The notes beneath the pieces were generated by a model, which saw nothing but the letters and a program-made list of their open reading frames with translations, did not search any database and was not told the origin of the DNA. Below, piece after piece: positions 1 to 11,639 of a stretch of DNA of 64,000 nt (within the stretch, counting starts at the first letter, position 1; each line of letters begins with the position of its first letter). Origin of the DNA: Serripes groenlandicus (taxonomy: Eukaryota; Mollusca; Bivalvia; Cardiida; Cardiidae); assembly GCA_031761405.1 (NCBI GenBank), contig JASEVX010000010.1:6884453-6948452 (forward strand), in the 5' to 3' direction. Both the position numbers and the translations under genes were made by a program.

Positions 1-281
1 CTATATACACAGCCATTGTCATCTAAACTATGTTGCTCAAGTTTCTATTCGTAAATGTTGTAAATATCTTTGGGTTTTCTATTCCATTCCATTGTATTTA
101 TTGTTGTTTTTATTGAGAGTTTTTTATTCATTTCATGTAGCAGTACATTGTTGGTGCTTTATCCAGAACAGCCGACTTCTTATACCTAACGTAGTTTAAA
201 AGAAAAAATTTGAAAAATGATAATTTTTACCATTGTTTACAAATTGATGTCAAAGCTATTTACTTTTAACAAAGACTTAAC

Positions 282-436
282 AAATGGTAGTAATAACTCC
301 TTGGCGCTCAAGGTTGTGGGGTCTGCATTACGACTGACTCGCTGTCGGCCGAATAAATAGACCAGTAGTACTGGAAACACCCAGGAAACGCCGAGATATA
401 ACTGAACAATTTTTAAAAGTGGGGTTAACACCATAC
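282..436 (+). repeat. SINE family A body (headless fragment)
   Basis: Contains the family A body blocks GGTAGTAATAACTCCTTGGC, TGTGGGG..GCATTACGACTGACTCGCTG, ACCAGTAGTACTGG and the shared tail block GAAACGCCGAGATATAACTG. No tRNA-like A/B boxes upstream. Confidence 0.75.
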
Positions 437-910
437 AAACACAATATACTTTAAAATACAATTGTGTTGTAAATTTCCCTTGCCGCCTATGAAAACAGGT
501 ACCATATGGCTTTTGTGAACACTACAGATCTAGATCAGCCTGTGTATCGGCACACTAATCAAGATCTACATAGTTCACATATTACTGACGTTAGTTTGTT
601 AGAGAAGTCTGTAACCTATATCCACAATGTCCCTCAAAGGTTATACAGTCGTTTATAGAGATTTTCTACACATGTGTCTATATATATGTTCAAGTCGTCT
701 GGAAAGATTTAAAGGAACAGAATCAACATGCTGTTTATTGTTCGAGGTTGTATAGACATAAATAATGTTCTTATTTTACATCCATGTTAATTGACTGTGC
801 ATATTTTGTCATGTTAATTAAACTATTTCTGGGTCATTAGATTTGATCATTAATTTAAATCGGAGTTCCTTTTCGTTTCTGTCCCAGGTAAAGTGGTACC
901 CTTATCCATA
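437..910. other. No recognised feature
   Basis: A+T-rich sequence without a supported gene, RNA or repeat match to elsewhere in the window. Confidence 0.5.
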
Positions 911-1107
911 CTACCTTTCACAGCGTTGGCCTCGGTGTGGGAGGTCGCGAGTTTGATACCCAAACGGGTCATACCAAAATACTGAAAAATGGTAGTAATG
1001 TCTTTCCCTCGTTTGCGCTCAGGGATGTGGGGTTAGCATGACGACTTACTCACTGATGCCAGTAAAACTAGTAAAGTACACAGGAAACGCAGCAAAATAT
1101 TTACAGC
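911..1107 (+). repeat. tRNA-derived SINE, family A
   Basis: A degraded tRNA-like head with B-box-like GAGTTTGATACC near 950 is followed by GGGTCATACCAAAATACTG, then the GGTAGTAATG and GTGGGGTTAGCATGACGACT body blocks and an eroded tail. Confidence 0.75.
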
Positions 1108-1290
1108 AGTGGGCGACACCGGTTGTCAATTTAGGCGGTCGAACCCGAGACTGTCAACATATCTTTCCAACTTTTGACAGAAGTCAATGTGTCAAGCGTC
1201 GTACACCAATTGACTAACAGTCCATGTGGAAACGTAGCCAGTTGCTTGAAAAGACTGCTATGTGGAATACTGTTTTGAGAACAGTGTATA
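1108..1290 (+). repeat. SINE family C fragment
   Basis: Matches the SINE at 57114-57385 through TTGACAGAAGTCAATGTG, CGTCGTACACCAATTG and AGCCAGTTGCTTGAAAAGAC. The head is eroded (B-box-like GGTCGAACCC) and there is no tail. Confidence 0.65.
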
Positions 1291-1476
1291 TCTTGATCGG
1301 GCTGTGAGGAACTGTATGCTAATATGGATCAACACTTTTCATGAAAGCCAAAATGTACCCTTTGCTTTATTTACAAGCTCAAATATCGCCCAATTGCCAG
1401 TTCCAATTTGGGTACTGTTGCATATACGAAAGTGTATGTCAATAATAACGGCACAATTAAAGTACAAAAATACTTT

Positions 1477-1745
1477 AAAAATGTTAGTAATGGCTTTCTC
1501 CCCTTGGCGCTCAAGGGTTGAGGGGTTAGCATTAGGACTGACTCTCTGGTGTAAGTTTAAATGAACCAGTAGAACTGGTAAATTACCCACGAAACGCCAT
1601 GATATAACTGGTGTAAGGTTAAATGAATCAGTAGTACTGGTAAATTACCCACGAAACGCCGTGATATAACTGGTGTAAGGTTAAATGAACCAGTAGTACT
1701 GGTAAATTACCTACGAAACGCTGTGATATAACTTGACAAGTTGTT
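1477..1745 (+). repeat. SINE family A body with a triplicated 62 bp segment
   Basis: The body starts GTTAGTAATGGC. The segment from TGGTGTAAG to GATATAAC occurs three times, starting at 1547, 1609 and 1671, each with a CCAGTAG.ACTGGTAAATTA block and a GAAACGC block. Units differ by a few bases. Confidence 0.8.
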
Positions 1746-1917
1746 GAAAAAAAACTATAAATACATGAAGTCTGTAAACGAACCGCAAATATAAAGCACA
1801 GATATTTTATAATACATGTTATTGTAAGTTGGAACCAACAAAGCGCTAGCGTACTCGAATCATCTGAACAAATCTAATTGAACATTCTAGCCTGATAGTG
1901 TCCACATCTTTATCAAC

Positions 1918-1990
1918 ATCCTCGGTGGTTTAGTGGTTAGAGCGTCCCCCTCGGGTTCAGCAGACCCAGGTTCGATTCCGTAGCGGGTCA
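1918..1990 (+). repeat. SINE tRNA-like head (isolated)
   Basis: A-box-like GTGGTTTAGTGGTTAGAGCG and B box GGTTCGATTCC are followed by the GGGTCATAC junction seen in family A. The ends cannot pair into an acceptor stem, so this is not a tRNA gene. Confidence 0.7.
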
Positions 1991-2121
1991 TACAAGGCAC
2001 GTAGATAAGAGTGATGAGATATTTCTTAAATTATTTCTGGTTGAAAATAAACAAAACAAACTATTGATGTTTTTATAGTTTAGACAGATTGAATCATTAC
2101 ATTTCTGGATCATCTTATCCT

Positions 2122-2351
2122 TTAACCCTTTCCCTCATATAGATGCTTTCTGACGCCTCTGCAGCAGACGGCTTTTTGAAAACATAGTTACAAAAGGAGA
2201 AATTGCTCAAAACCAGCAATTTCTCCTTTTGCAACAATGTTTTCCACTTTAAGTCGTAGGTTATCCATTCAATTATATAGATTTTCTATTTTTTGACAAA
2301 ATATATTCAAAGTCGTCTGCTGCAGAATTGTCGTATGAGGGAAAGGGTTAA
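2122..2351 (+). mobile_element. MITE-1, full length
   Basis: TTAA-flanked on both sides. Left end CCCTTTCCCTCATATAGA and right end TCGTATGAGGGAAAGGG. Inner inverted CTGCAGCAGACG / CGTCTGCTGCAG. The hairpin near the left third is built on AAGGAGAAATTGCT / AGCAATTTCTCCTTT. This is a good reference copy for the family; it is non-autonomous and has no coding capacity. Confidence 0.93.
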
Positions 2352-2479
2352 ATGATGTTAGTCCTGGCTTTTTGGATACGAAATCGTAGACATTGAAAAT
2401 ATGCAAAACCTGGGTATTTCAAACCAGTCATCAATCATATGCATTGAATCTTCATCTGTTCAATTTGCTACAAAATGTG

Positions 2480-2605
2480 CATAAAACCTATTTTGTGGGT
2501 GTCTCAAAAGAATTTTGAGTACCCACAGCAAAGGAATTCGTGAGTAATAAGATATATATCGAGAGGAGAAAGACCAGTTTACTCCTCCTTATCTAGTCCT
2601 CTGCC
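2480..2605 (+). mobile_element. MITE-2, degraded copy
   Basis: Shows the central palindrome remnant TCTCAAAAGAATTTTGAGTACCCACA and the right end CTTATCTAGTCCTCTG, followed by unrelated sequence. Confidence 0.7.
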
Positions 2606-2617
2606 ATATCATTTATA

Positions 2618-2815
2618 ATTGGCTGTAGTGGCTTCCCGCCATTTCGCTCTGGATTGTCGGGATAACATTACGACTGATACGCCTGTCAGGATTGCAGGAT
2701 AACATAACGACTGATACACCGGTGTCAGGATAAACTTAACAGCGCAGTCCTAGGTATTAATCCAGGAGAACGCCGTGATATAACTGAACTATTGTTTAAA
2801 GCGGCGTTAAACTCC
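2618..2815 (+). repeat. SINE family A body and tail
   Basis: Contains ACATTACGACTGATACGCC (partly duplicated), GGTGTCAGGATAAACTTAAC, then the tail GAACGCCGTGATATAACTGA and GCGGCGTTAAACTCCATT. Confidence 0.75.
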
Positions 2816-3013
2816 ATTAAAATTAAAAATGACAGATCTACTTAATATGTGTGCAACATTGTTGGATGAGTGCTCAGATCTTAGGTCTTTTTTTATCAAA
2901 CTGAAGAGCCATGTTTTCATCAATGAACCTAGATTCGAAAATTCCGATTTTAAGGATAGTCTTTTATGGAATTCGCGCGCACATAAACAGCCTAACTGCT
3001 AAATGCCTGTGTT

Positions 3014-4113
3014 TTTAACCAGGTTTTCCGAAGGAAAAATCTGGTTATAAGTTTGGCGAAGTCGGCGGGCGGGCGTCAATTTTCCTTGATCGGACCTTAA
3101 CTTTGCCATGCATAGAGATATTTTCAAATAACTTGGCACAAACATGCACCATATCAAGACGATGTGCCAAATGCAAAAAAAAATCTGTAGATTCAAGGTC
3201 AAGGTCACAGTGATAAGAAATAGACTTTAATTGAACTTTTCTTGTCCGAACCATAACTTTGTCATGCATAGAGATATTTTCAAATAACTTGGCACAAACA
3301 TGCACCATATCAAGACGATGTGCCAATTGCAAAAAAAAAATCTGTAGAGTCAAGGTCACAGTGATAAGAAATAGACTTTAATTGAACTTTTCTTGTCCGG
3401 ACCATAACTGTGTCATGCATAGAGATATTTTCAAATAAATTGGCACAAACATGCACCATATCAAGACGATGTGCCAAATGCAAAAAAAAAATCTGTAGAT
3501 TCAAGGTCAAGGTCACAGTGATAAGAAATAGACTGTAATTGAACTTTTCTTGTCCGGACCATAACTTTGTCATGCATAGAGATATTTTCAAATAACTTGG
3601 CACAAATATGAACTATATCAATATGATGTGTCACATGCAAAACTTTTGTCTGTAGCTTCAAGGTCAAGGTCACAGTGACAACAAATAGACATCAGTTGAA
3701 CTTTTCTTGTCCGGACAATAACTTTTTCATCCATAGAGATATTTTCAAATAGCTTGGAACAGATATACACCATATCAAGACGCTGTGTCATATGCACAAT
3801 TTATGTGTTTAGCTTCCAGGTCAAGGTCACAGTGACAGAAAATATACTTTACTTGAACTTTTTTTGTTCAGACCATAACTTTACCATGCATATAGATATT
3901 TTCAAATAACTTCGCGCAAATATGCTCCATATTAAACAAGCAAATTCATGAAATTTATATCCCCCGCTAGCAGGAAAGTTTGAAAAAAAAAACGGTTCAC
4001 ATTTGTGGCAGTTATTGTACGGAAATGAAGTGTGACAGACAGACAGACAGACAGACGGACGGACAAACCCAAATTAATAACCTACCTTTTTTCTTCGTAA
4101 AAGCGGGGGATAA
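3014..4113 (+). mobile_element. Pearl-like (Helentron-associated type) element with ~156 bp tandem cores
   Basis: Begins with a hairpin AACCAGG..CTGGTT (3016-3049). Five to six tandem cores of about 156 bp are anchored by TTCAAGGTCAAGGTCACAGT (near 3193, 3349, 3498, 3656 and 3813). A (GACA)n/(GACG)n tract follows at 4034-4066, and it ends AGCGGGGGATAATAA. The architecture of 5' hairpin, tandem cores, ACGG-like microsatellite and 3' hairpin end matches mollusc pearl/CvA-type elements. Short open readings inside come from the core repeat. Confidence 0.75.
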
Positions 4114-4189
4114 TAAGAAAGAAGGTCAAAAAGTCATGGTGAAGGTCATCCAAAGACAATGATGATATTTGATTGTAAATTTGTACACA

Positions 4190-4742
4190 TGGTGCAAATT
4201 TTGTTGCTGTAGCTTTATAAACAAGATTCATGAATTTCTAGTTACTGAGAAATGGCTGCGGACGTGGATTTTTCAATATATCAAGGGCAATAACTCTAAG
4301 GAAAATTGACCAATCCAAAAAAAACAAGTTTCATCAAATTCTAGCCGCTAGTTACTGAGAAACGGCTGCGAACGATGATTTTTTAATAAATCAAGGGAAA
4401 TAACTCTTAAGAAAAATTGACTAATCCAAATGAAAAATGAACAGGCATCATCCCAGTATAGTGGTTCATATTTATTTTAGGTTTCATGAAATTCTACCCG
4501 CTAGTTACTGAGAAATGGCTGAAAACGTAGGTTTTTCAAAAAATCAAGGGCAATAACTCCAAGGAAAATTGACTAATCAAAAAAAAATTGGACGGGCATC
4601 ATCCCAGTATAGTGGTTCATATTTATTTTAAGTTTCATGAAATTCTACCAGCTAGTTACTGAGAAAATGCAGGTAACGGACGGATGGACGGACAACGCCA
4701 TTTCAATATCCCCCTCCCTATTTCATAGGCGGGGGATAATAA
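4190..4742 (+). mobile_element. Pearl-like element with ~170 bp cores
   Basis: Three cores share TTCATGAAATTCTA.C.GCTAG, TTACTGAGAAA.GGCTG and AGGG.AATAACTC. It ends with CGGACGGATGGACGGACAAC and a hairpin ATCCCCCTCC..GGCGGGGGAT (4709-4738). Confidence 0.7.
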
Positions 4743-5769
4743 CTTGACAATTTAAAAGAATATAGCATAGATATGCATTATATCAATACAATGTGTTGCA
4801 TATAAATATTTTAATAATATATAGATTATAAATAATCACTGATTATCAACCTGGCATTAGGGATCCTAAAATGTGGCTGCTTACAACAAAAGGCTGCTTA
4901 ATATCTGTTATCTATTATATGTTCTTAATAAATGAGGCCATCAACACACGATTGACTGTATTGAACTGATATTTGTTAGATAAAATTGTGATATATTTAA
5001 TTGACAAAGTAATTATGATTATTCATCAATAGAAATATTCCCTGTTACTTGAATTACTAGCTTTGATTAACTATTAACAGAAAGATTTGACAGATCTGTT
5101 AATTCTTAATCAAACATCTTCCATTATAGAAAACCTGGTTTCATGGAATTTCCATGTCTCGTTTGTTTTAAGATTACCAAACAGCAATCTAGGGAAAAAA
5201 TTATTGTCACGTTTCATAATTGCTTAACCTATCATGGTAGAGGGTTATTCAAGGATAATTTCTGTAAACATCTTTGTATTATTGACGCTGCGGATAGGGG
5301 ATAATTATACTTTGCAAAACGGAACGGGACATCATTTTGTTAACGTATATTTACCGTTATTTAAAAACTTATATAACAAGTATTTTTACTACCACATTAG
5401 AAAGCGTATACATATATGCATACAGAAAAGACGATCTAACTTAAATTAAAAACTTCGGATAGAAATCTTTTCTTTGCCCAGTGTGGTGCCCCAATGATTG
5501 TTTTGTTTCGTGAAGTATAGTTAGACAATTTAATGAGTAGAGTTGAAAACATTGTGACTAATGGAAACATTGATCAATCTTGCCACAATCTTTTCAAACG
5601 TTGTAAGATGAATGTGCGTCTGTAAGTGGGAAAGGGTTTAAGCCCACGTATAGCAGATAAACTTAAAAGGCCGATAGTTGGCTCTTCACAGACAAAAACA
5701 ACAGCACACTGGATACCATCTGTGAAAAGCCAATCATACAATTTAATTCAACATCACATAAGAAGGTGT
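4743..5769. other. A+T-rich, no recognised feature
   Basis: No repeat shared with the rest of the window and no supported reading frame. The 71-codon opening at 5234 has no recognisable motif and A+T-rich codons, so it is probably chance. Confidence 0.5.
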
Positions 5770-7195
5770 TAATACACTCATAGCCTCCCTTGACCCACAC
5801 AAAGCTTCTGGTCCTGATGGCATTCCCACTCGCTTTCTGATTGTAATCGCATATGAGATTGCACCCGCACCGACACTTGTCTTTCAAGAATTCCTTAGAC
5901 AGTGCAAAATCCCAGAAGATTGGAGCAAAGCCACCATCAGGCCAGTTTTCAAGAAAGGTGATAGAAGTCAACCCTCCAACTACAGGCCGTTATCTCTCAC
6001 CTCAGTCAAGCTCATGGAGCACAGCCTTCATAGCCAAATCATGTCTCACTTAGAATAACACAAAATCCTCTCTGACATGCAGCATGACTTCAGGAAGAGA
6101 CGATCTTGTGAATCCAAGGATTCCTGCAGGACTCGATGCTGGTGAACAAGTTGATGCTATACTGCTGGACTTCATCAAGGTGTTCGATAAAGTCCCGCAT
6201 GAACGTCTACTCCTTAAACTGAGTCACTATGGGATCAGGGACACGGCGCTCAGCTGCATCTATAGCTTCCTTTCAAGCAGAACACAACACGTACTAGTGG
6301 AAGGTCAAACCTCTACTTTTGCTCCTGTAACATCTGGAGTATCTCGGGGAATAGTCCTTGGCTCTCTCCTCTTTTTGGTATACATAAATGACTTGCCTGA
6401 GTGCGTTAAATCACCATCCCGCCTCTTTGCTGATGACTGTCCCCTCTATAAATAGACCAAGAGGACCTAGACTCACTACAGCAGTGGGAAAAGGACTGGC
6501 TCATGAGCTTCAATCGATCAACGTGCGAGGTCCTTCATTTTACAAGAAAGAAAAACCCATTAAAAGCAGCTACATTGTCAATAGTCAGCAGCTTATCAAA
6601 TCCAGAAGGTATCTTGGAGTAACAATATCAGATGACCTCTCATGGAAAGACCATGTATATACTATAACAAACAAGGGCAAACAACAACTTGGCATTCATA
6701 AGGCGTAACTTATCCAGCTGCCCGTCTAAGACCAAGGAAATGGCGTACAAGAGTCAAGTGCGACCCATACTTGAGTATGCACCGAACCACCAGAAACACA
6801 TCCGATATTATCTTGGCTGGCAGACCCTAATGCAGCCAAGCCAAGCTGACAATGATGTACCGCATCGTCTACAACCTCGTAGACATACCTGCGGCACCAT
6901 ACCTGCATACAGCCACAGTTGCAACCAGAGGCCATGCCATCCGCTACATTGTCCCCTTCTGTCGAACAGACTACCTACGGCACTCCTTCTTCCCGTCCAC
7001 CATACATATATGGAACCAGCAGCCACTTCCTTGGAAGCATTCAAATCCGGGGTGGTACAGTATTCGATATAACTACACTTTGTACATACTTTTAAAACTA
7101 CCGTTCGCACCTCACCACAACCATGTACAGTTCAAATTGTACGACAATGCTCCAGAGCGGGCCACGTGCAACACATTGGTAGAAGAAGAAGATGC
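5770..7195 (+). pseudogene. Decayed LINE (non-LTR retrotransposon) reverse transcriptase, 5'-truncated
   Basis: Reverse-transcriptase blocks appear in order but in several frames. KASGPDGIPTRF is near 5800, RPVFKKGDRSQPSNYRPLSL near 5940-6000, then LLDFIKVFDKVPHERLLLKL (6160-6220), SGVSRGIVLGSLLFLVYIND (6330-6390), the catalytic LFADDCPLY (6421-6447), WEKDWLMSFN and YLGVTISDDLSWKDHV (6480-6660). A thumb/C-terminal part with MMYRIVYNLVDIPAAPYLH and FFPSTIHIWNQQPLP follows (6850-7040). At least four frame changes and a stop after HLE (near 6053) make it non-functional. No endonuclease domain is seen. The block order suits Jockey/CR1-like LINEs; the clade is not decided. Confidence 0.9.
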
Positions 7196-7423
7196 GTCTT
7201 ACAACCGCACCAACTTACAACACATAACATATCTGGAAATTTGGATTTTATTTTATTCATTCAAAGGTGAGAACAATGTTGGAAGTGGAAAACTGTTCGC
7301 AAGATTTATAGTTCACCTTTTCCAATGACATTTCTATGCACTTCATAACAAGAAGTTGGTCCATGATGGCCTAAACCACTCTACTGGCTCACAGAAGATT
7401 TACCTTCATCTGTCCCAACTTTT

Positions 7424-7596
7424 ATAGACCCTTTCCCACATACAGACACAGGCGCCTCTGCAGCAGACAACTTTTGAAAATATTCTGGCAAAACTTAATT
7501 CAATAATTGTTCTATCATTTATAGAGTTCCCATAGTTTTGACTTTATGTTATCAAAGTCGTCTGCAGCAGATTTGTTGTATGTTGGAAAGGGTTAA
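7424..7596 (+). mobile_element. MITE-1, hairpin lost
   Basis: Both ends and the GCAGCAGAC / GTCTGCAGCAG inner blocks are present, but the central hairpin is deleted. Confidence 0.8.
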
Positions 7597-7834
7597 ATAA
7601 GCGATTGTAAAATATGCAATTGAAACAATGTGCTCATTTTTGGTGCAATTTACACAACAAACATTTCTTGTTTCTGTGGTTCTCTACCGTGCACATTGGA
7701 AAAGAATAGGATGAAGATGGGAGACTATTTATCATTCTCATTTTTTTTCTTTTAATTAATGACAGACGGATGAGCGTGAGAAACAACACCACCATTCCTT
7801 GAGCTTGACGGTCTATGCCCAGTTGAGCTAAACA

Positions 7835-8055
7835 TTATTTATTTATAGGGGTTTTACGCCGCTTTCAACATTATTTCAGTTATATCAGGGCGACAGTTCA
7901 CTTATTCATGATCCCTGGGTCAACAAACCAGTACTAGGCTAGAAAATGTGCCTTGCCCAAGGGCACTCCACCATGACCGTAGTGCCACGACTGCTGATCG
8001 AACCTGGGACACCCTGTTTCGAAATCCCCGACGCTAACCACTTGACCACAGTGGA
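7835..8055 (-). repeat. tRNA-derived SINE, minus strand
   Basis: The minus-strand tail block GAAAGCGGCGTAAAACCCC is at the left. The tRNA-like head at the right has GTGGTCAAGTGGTTAGCGTC (A box) and GGTTCGATCAG (B box). The body differs from families A-C, with GGGCAAGGCACATTTT. Confidence 0.75.
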
Positions 8056-8639
8056 TTCCTCATATTGTCAAACTCATTTCTTCAGATGCATTGACTTTGG
8101 ACGATTCTATTTGAAGAGAGGTAGGAAAAAAGCAAGAAATCAAGCGGTTTTTAAAAGATCCATTTCTGTGAAAATGGCTTTCACTGCAATATATTGCTTT
8201 TAATAAATGATTGCATTTCAAATCTACAGTATTTCAATATCATAGTTTTGTCTAATTAAAGTATACCTTGAAGTTTGATAGAACCATCTGCCAAGTATAA
8301 CACGACAGAAAATGAGAAATATATTCATCAATGAGACGGCTTTCAATTTCTGTGTGCCGATCTAACTTGTTGTAGTTCCTCAACAAGGCAGGTTAAGTCC
8401 TTTCGCCAATATAAAGGAATGAGGAGAATTTGTCTGGGGTCTCTTGCAGTAAACACCGCTTTCCTTTTTAACTGACAGCCATCGGTTGTGTCAGCGGCCA
8501 ACTTGTTATAAGCAGCCACCTGAAGATAAACCAAACAACAGTTTCTTCTTTATTTGACTTGTATTAAGCAGCCACATTTTAAACAATCCCATGGCTGGAT
8601 GGCTGCCTAAGACAAGTTTGACTATATACCCTTTTCATG

Positions 8640-8932
8640 TTAAGCTCCTTTCAAAGAAATTGTTCATTGCGAGTTGAAACCATTTTGGCAATATCAGAAA
8701 TGGCTCATTATGGTTTGAAAATTATGTGGAAAAATGAGAAATGGCTCCTTTTTTCCACAATGTTTTCAAAAGTCAACTATTAAGTGTGAACAGAGGTTAA
8801 ACTGAAGCTCAACTTTGTTCAGATAATTATGAGCAATTTCATCTTTTTTCCACAATTTTTACAAAAGCCATTGTACTGCAGATGTGTCAAAACGTGCCTG
8901 CAGGTGTGAAAGCGGGTTTAATTCAGGTCAAC
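8640..8932 (-). mobile_element. Two degraded MITE-1 fragments in tandem
   Basis: Recognisable blocks are GAGTTGAAACCATTTTGGCA, TTCCACAATGTTTTCAAAAG and a second TCCACAATTTTTACAAAAGC, with AGAGGTTAA and GCGGGTTTAA remnants. Confidence 0.6.
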
Positions 8933-8957
8933 CTTGTTTAGATATTTATTAACTTGT

Positions 8958-9169
8958 CTAAACCCTTTCCAACATATAGATGCCTTTACAGAAGACGGTT
9001 TCTGAAAACATTGTGGCAAAAGAAGAAATTGCTCAAAATTAGCAATTTCTCCATTTGCCAAAATGTTTTCAACTTTATTTCATGATTAAACTTTCATGTA
9101 TAGAGATGCCTTACAGAGTCTTTTCAAAGTCGTCTGCAGCAGATTTGTTGTATGTGTGAAAAGGGTTAA
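8958..9169 (+). mobile_element. MITE-1, near full length
   Basis: Ends CCCTTTCCAACATATAGA and TATGTGTGAAAAGGG. The hairpin arms AAGAAGAAATTGCT / AGCAATTTCTCC are intact. Confidence 0.85.
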
Positions 9170-9420
9170 GACAGCTTGCTATTGATATGGAAATTAGGTG
9201 GATGCTTAGGAGCCAGGCTGTGACCATAGTATAACACACAGACTAACATTGTCGACATCACAACATCAAAACAACCAAGAGTGTATGACTACACAATATT
9301 TATAGTCCTCTAAATAATATAATAATCATTGAAAAATACAAAAATAACCGCCACAATTATATACATCTGACCTAAACATAAATATACATATATAATATAT
9401 AGTATTCTCTAATAAAAATG

Positions 9421-10706
9421 AAACAAGAGGGCCATGAGGCCCTGGAATCGCTCACCTCAGAATGGGGCTATTTAAAACATAACTCTTAACCCAATGGCAA
9501 TATATCATCAAGACAAACTTTCTGACAAAATGTCAAGCTGCTCAAGTCAAAAATGCGATCTCTATAGTGTTAACTAGATTGTTCTACAATTTGGCCTAGT
9601 GACCTAGTTGTTGAACTGAACTGACCCATATTCAAACTTCGCCTAGATATTATCAAGACAAATATTCTGACAAGTTTCAACATGCTCAAGCCAAACATGC
9701 CACTTCCAGAATGTTAACAAGATTGTTCTTCAATTTGGCCTAGTGACCTAATATTTGACCTGATATGACTCATATTTAGACCTGGCCTAGATATCATCAA
9801 GACAAACTTTCTGACAAAGTTCAAATCTGCTCAAGTAAAAAATGTGATCTCTATAGTGTTAACAAGATATTTCTACAATATGGCCTAGTTTTTGATCTGA
9901 CGAAACCCATATTCGAAGTTAAGACAAAGTTTCAACATGCTCAACCAAAAATGTGGCTTCCAGAGTGTTCACCTGATTTTCCTTAAATTTGGCCTAGTGA
10001 CCTAGTTTTTGACCCAACATGACTTATATTCAAACTTGGCCTAGATATCACTAAGACAATAATTCTGACAAAGTTTCAACATGGTCAAGTTTAAAATGTG
10101 GCTTCCAGTGTTAACAAGATTTACCTTAAATTTGACCTAGTGACCTAGCTTTTGACCCGCCATGACCTGTATTCGAACTTGGCTGATATCACTAATTCAA
10201 ATATTCTGACAAAGTTTTGACATGCTCAAGCAAGCCAAAAATGTGGCTTCCAGAATGTTAACAAAATTTTCCTTAAATTTAGCCTAGTGACCTAGACCCA
10301 TATTCAAACTTGGCCTAGATATCATTAGGACAAAGTTTCCGACAAAGTTTCAACATGCTCATGCCAAAGATGTGGCTTCCAGAGTGTTAACAAGATTTTC
10401 CTTAAATTTGGCCTAGTGACCTAGTTTTTGACCGGATATGACTCATATTCAAATTTGGCCTAGATATCGCTAAGACAAAGTTTCAACCTGCTCAAGCAAA
10501 AAATGTGGTTTACAGTGTTAACAAGATTTTCCTTCAATTTGGCCTAGTGACCTAGATTTGATGGAGATATAGGTTCTGATAAACTTTCATGAAGATTAAA
10601 TACAGAATTTTGCCTCTATAGAGTGTTAACAAGCAAATGTTGACGACGGACAAAAGGCGATCACAAAAACTCGCCTTCGGCACTTTGTGATCTGGTGAGC
10701 TAAAAA
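9421..10706 (+). mobile_element. Pearl-like element, ~140 bp cores (GAGGGCCATGAGGCCC type)
   Basis: Starts ACAAGAGGGCCATGAGGCCC TGGAATCGCTCACCT. Eight imperfect cores share TTTGGCCTAGTGACCTAG (near 9590, 9735, 9990, 10131, 10277, 10417 and 10540). It ends in a GACGACGGAC tract and a hairpin ACTCGCCTTCGG..GGTGAGCT. The same type recurs at 25668, 27099, 28180 and 52369. Confidence 0.8.
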
Positions 10707-10769
10707 TACGTCAGTCGGCTACATAGGTATCACAATACAGATAACCCCATCTTTCATTCCTAACCATAT

Positions 10770-11097
10770 CACTAATATAGACAACACTTGATTCCTCTGT
10801 AACAGAAAACATTGTGGAAAAAGAAGAAATTGCTCAAATGGACAATTTTTCCTATTCTAACAAATTGTTCCTCTATGTATTAAAATTAAATTATCAGTTT
10901 TGCAGGTGTGACGTTTTTGTTCCTCAGATGCTGCTGAAACAAAAGTCTTTAAAACTGTTATATCAGGAAAAACAAGTATCCTATGTTATCCTTTTATTCA
11001 ATAATATTCCTTTCTTTTACAGAGTTTCACCACACTTTTATCTTGAGGTTTTTTAAAGTAGTCTACTGCAGATTGTGTTAAAAGAGGCAAGGGGTAT
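10770..11097 (+). mobile_element. Degraded MITE-1 remnants
   Basis: Shows GAAAACATTGTGGAAAAAGAAGAAATTGCT and a later TAGTCTACTGCAGATT..GGCAAGGGG. The termini are not well defined. Confidence 0.5.
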
Positions 11098-11125
11098 TCA
11101 TGTGTCTACAAGGAGGAAAGGTGTT

Positions 11126-11339
11126 TACCCTTTCCAACTTCTAAACACATTTCACGCATCTGCAGCAGATGACTCTTGAAAACTAATAATGAGCAATTTC
11201 TCCTTTAGCTCAATGTTTTCAACTCTTTTCAATATATATATATATATATATATCTTTATATTCAGTGATTCTCTATATTTTTGCCTAGAAGTTTTCAAAG
11301 TTATCTGCTACAGATTTGTTGTATGTGGGAAAGGTATAA
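11126..11339 (+). mobile_element. MITE-1 with internal (TA)n microsatellite
   Basis: Begins TTTACCCTTTCCAAC and ends TATGTGGGAAAGG. The left hairpin arm is lost and a TATATA run occupies 11230-11253. Confidence 0.75.
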
Positions 11340-11639
11340 CCTATCGCAGTGCTGCCAGACAATGTGATAAAGTCTTAGACAAATTTGAATCTCTACTGGC
11401 CACAAATTGCGAGTGAAAGATGGGTTTGCCTGTGCTGTGAACATGTAAATGAAGACATGACCATTGTTAACAACACGTATAGATCTAAACCCCTGATAGA
11501 TATATGAAACAGTATCAACAAGATAAACAAAATATGGAATAGCAAATAAATAGTCATATGAAATAAAACATTTAACATGGAAGAAAAATTGGATTGAATA
11601 AAGTCATCAATTTAAAAGCAGTTTATAATTTCCCGCACA

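Noticed and set aside
3045..3673. Overlapping minus-strand readings with repeated 'CAKLFENISMHDKV' peptides
   Set aside because: Translations of the 156 bp pearl-like core; the period equals the core length.
4034..4066. Regulatory GACA/GACG microsatellite
   Set aside because: It is the microsatellite part of a pearl-like element, with no evidence for another role.
5663..7328. Individual open readings in the LINE region as separate genes
   Set aside because: They are pieces of one reverse transcriptase in shifted frames, plus minus-strand shadows.
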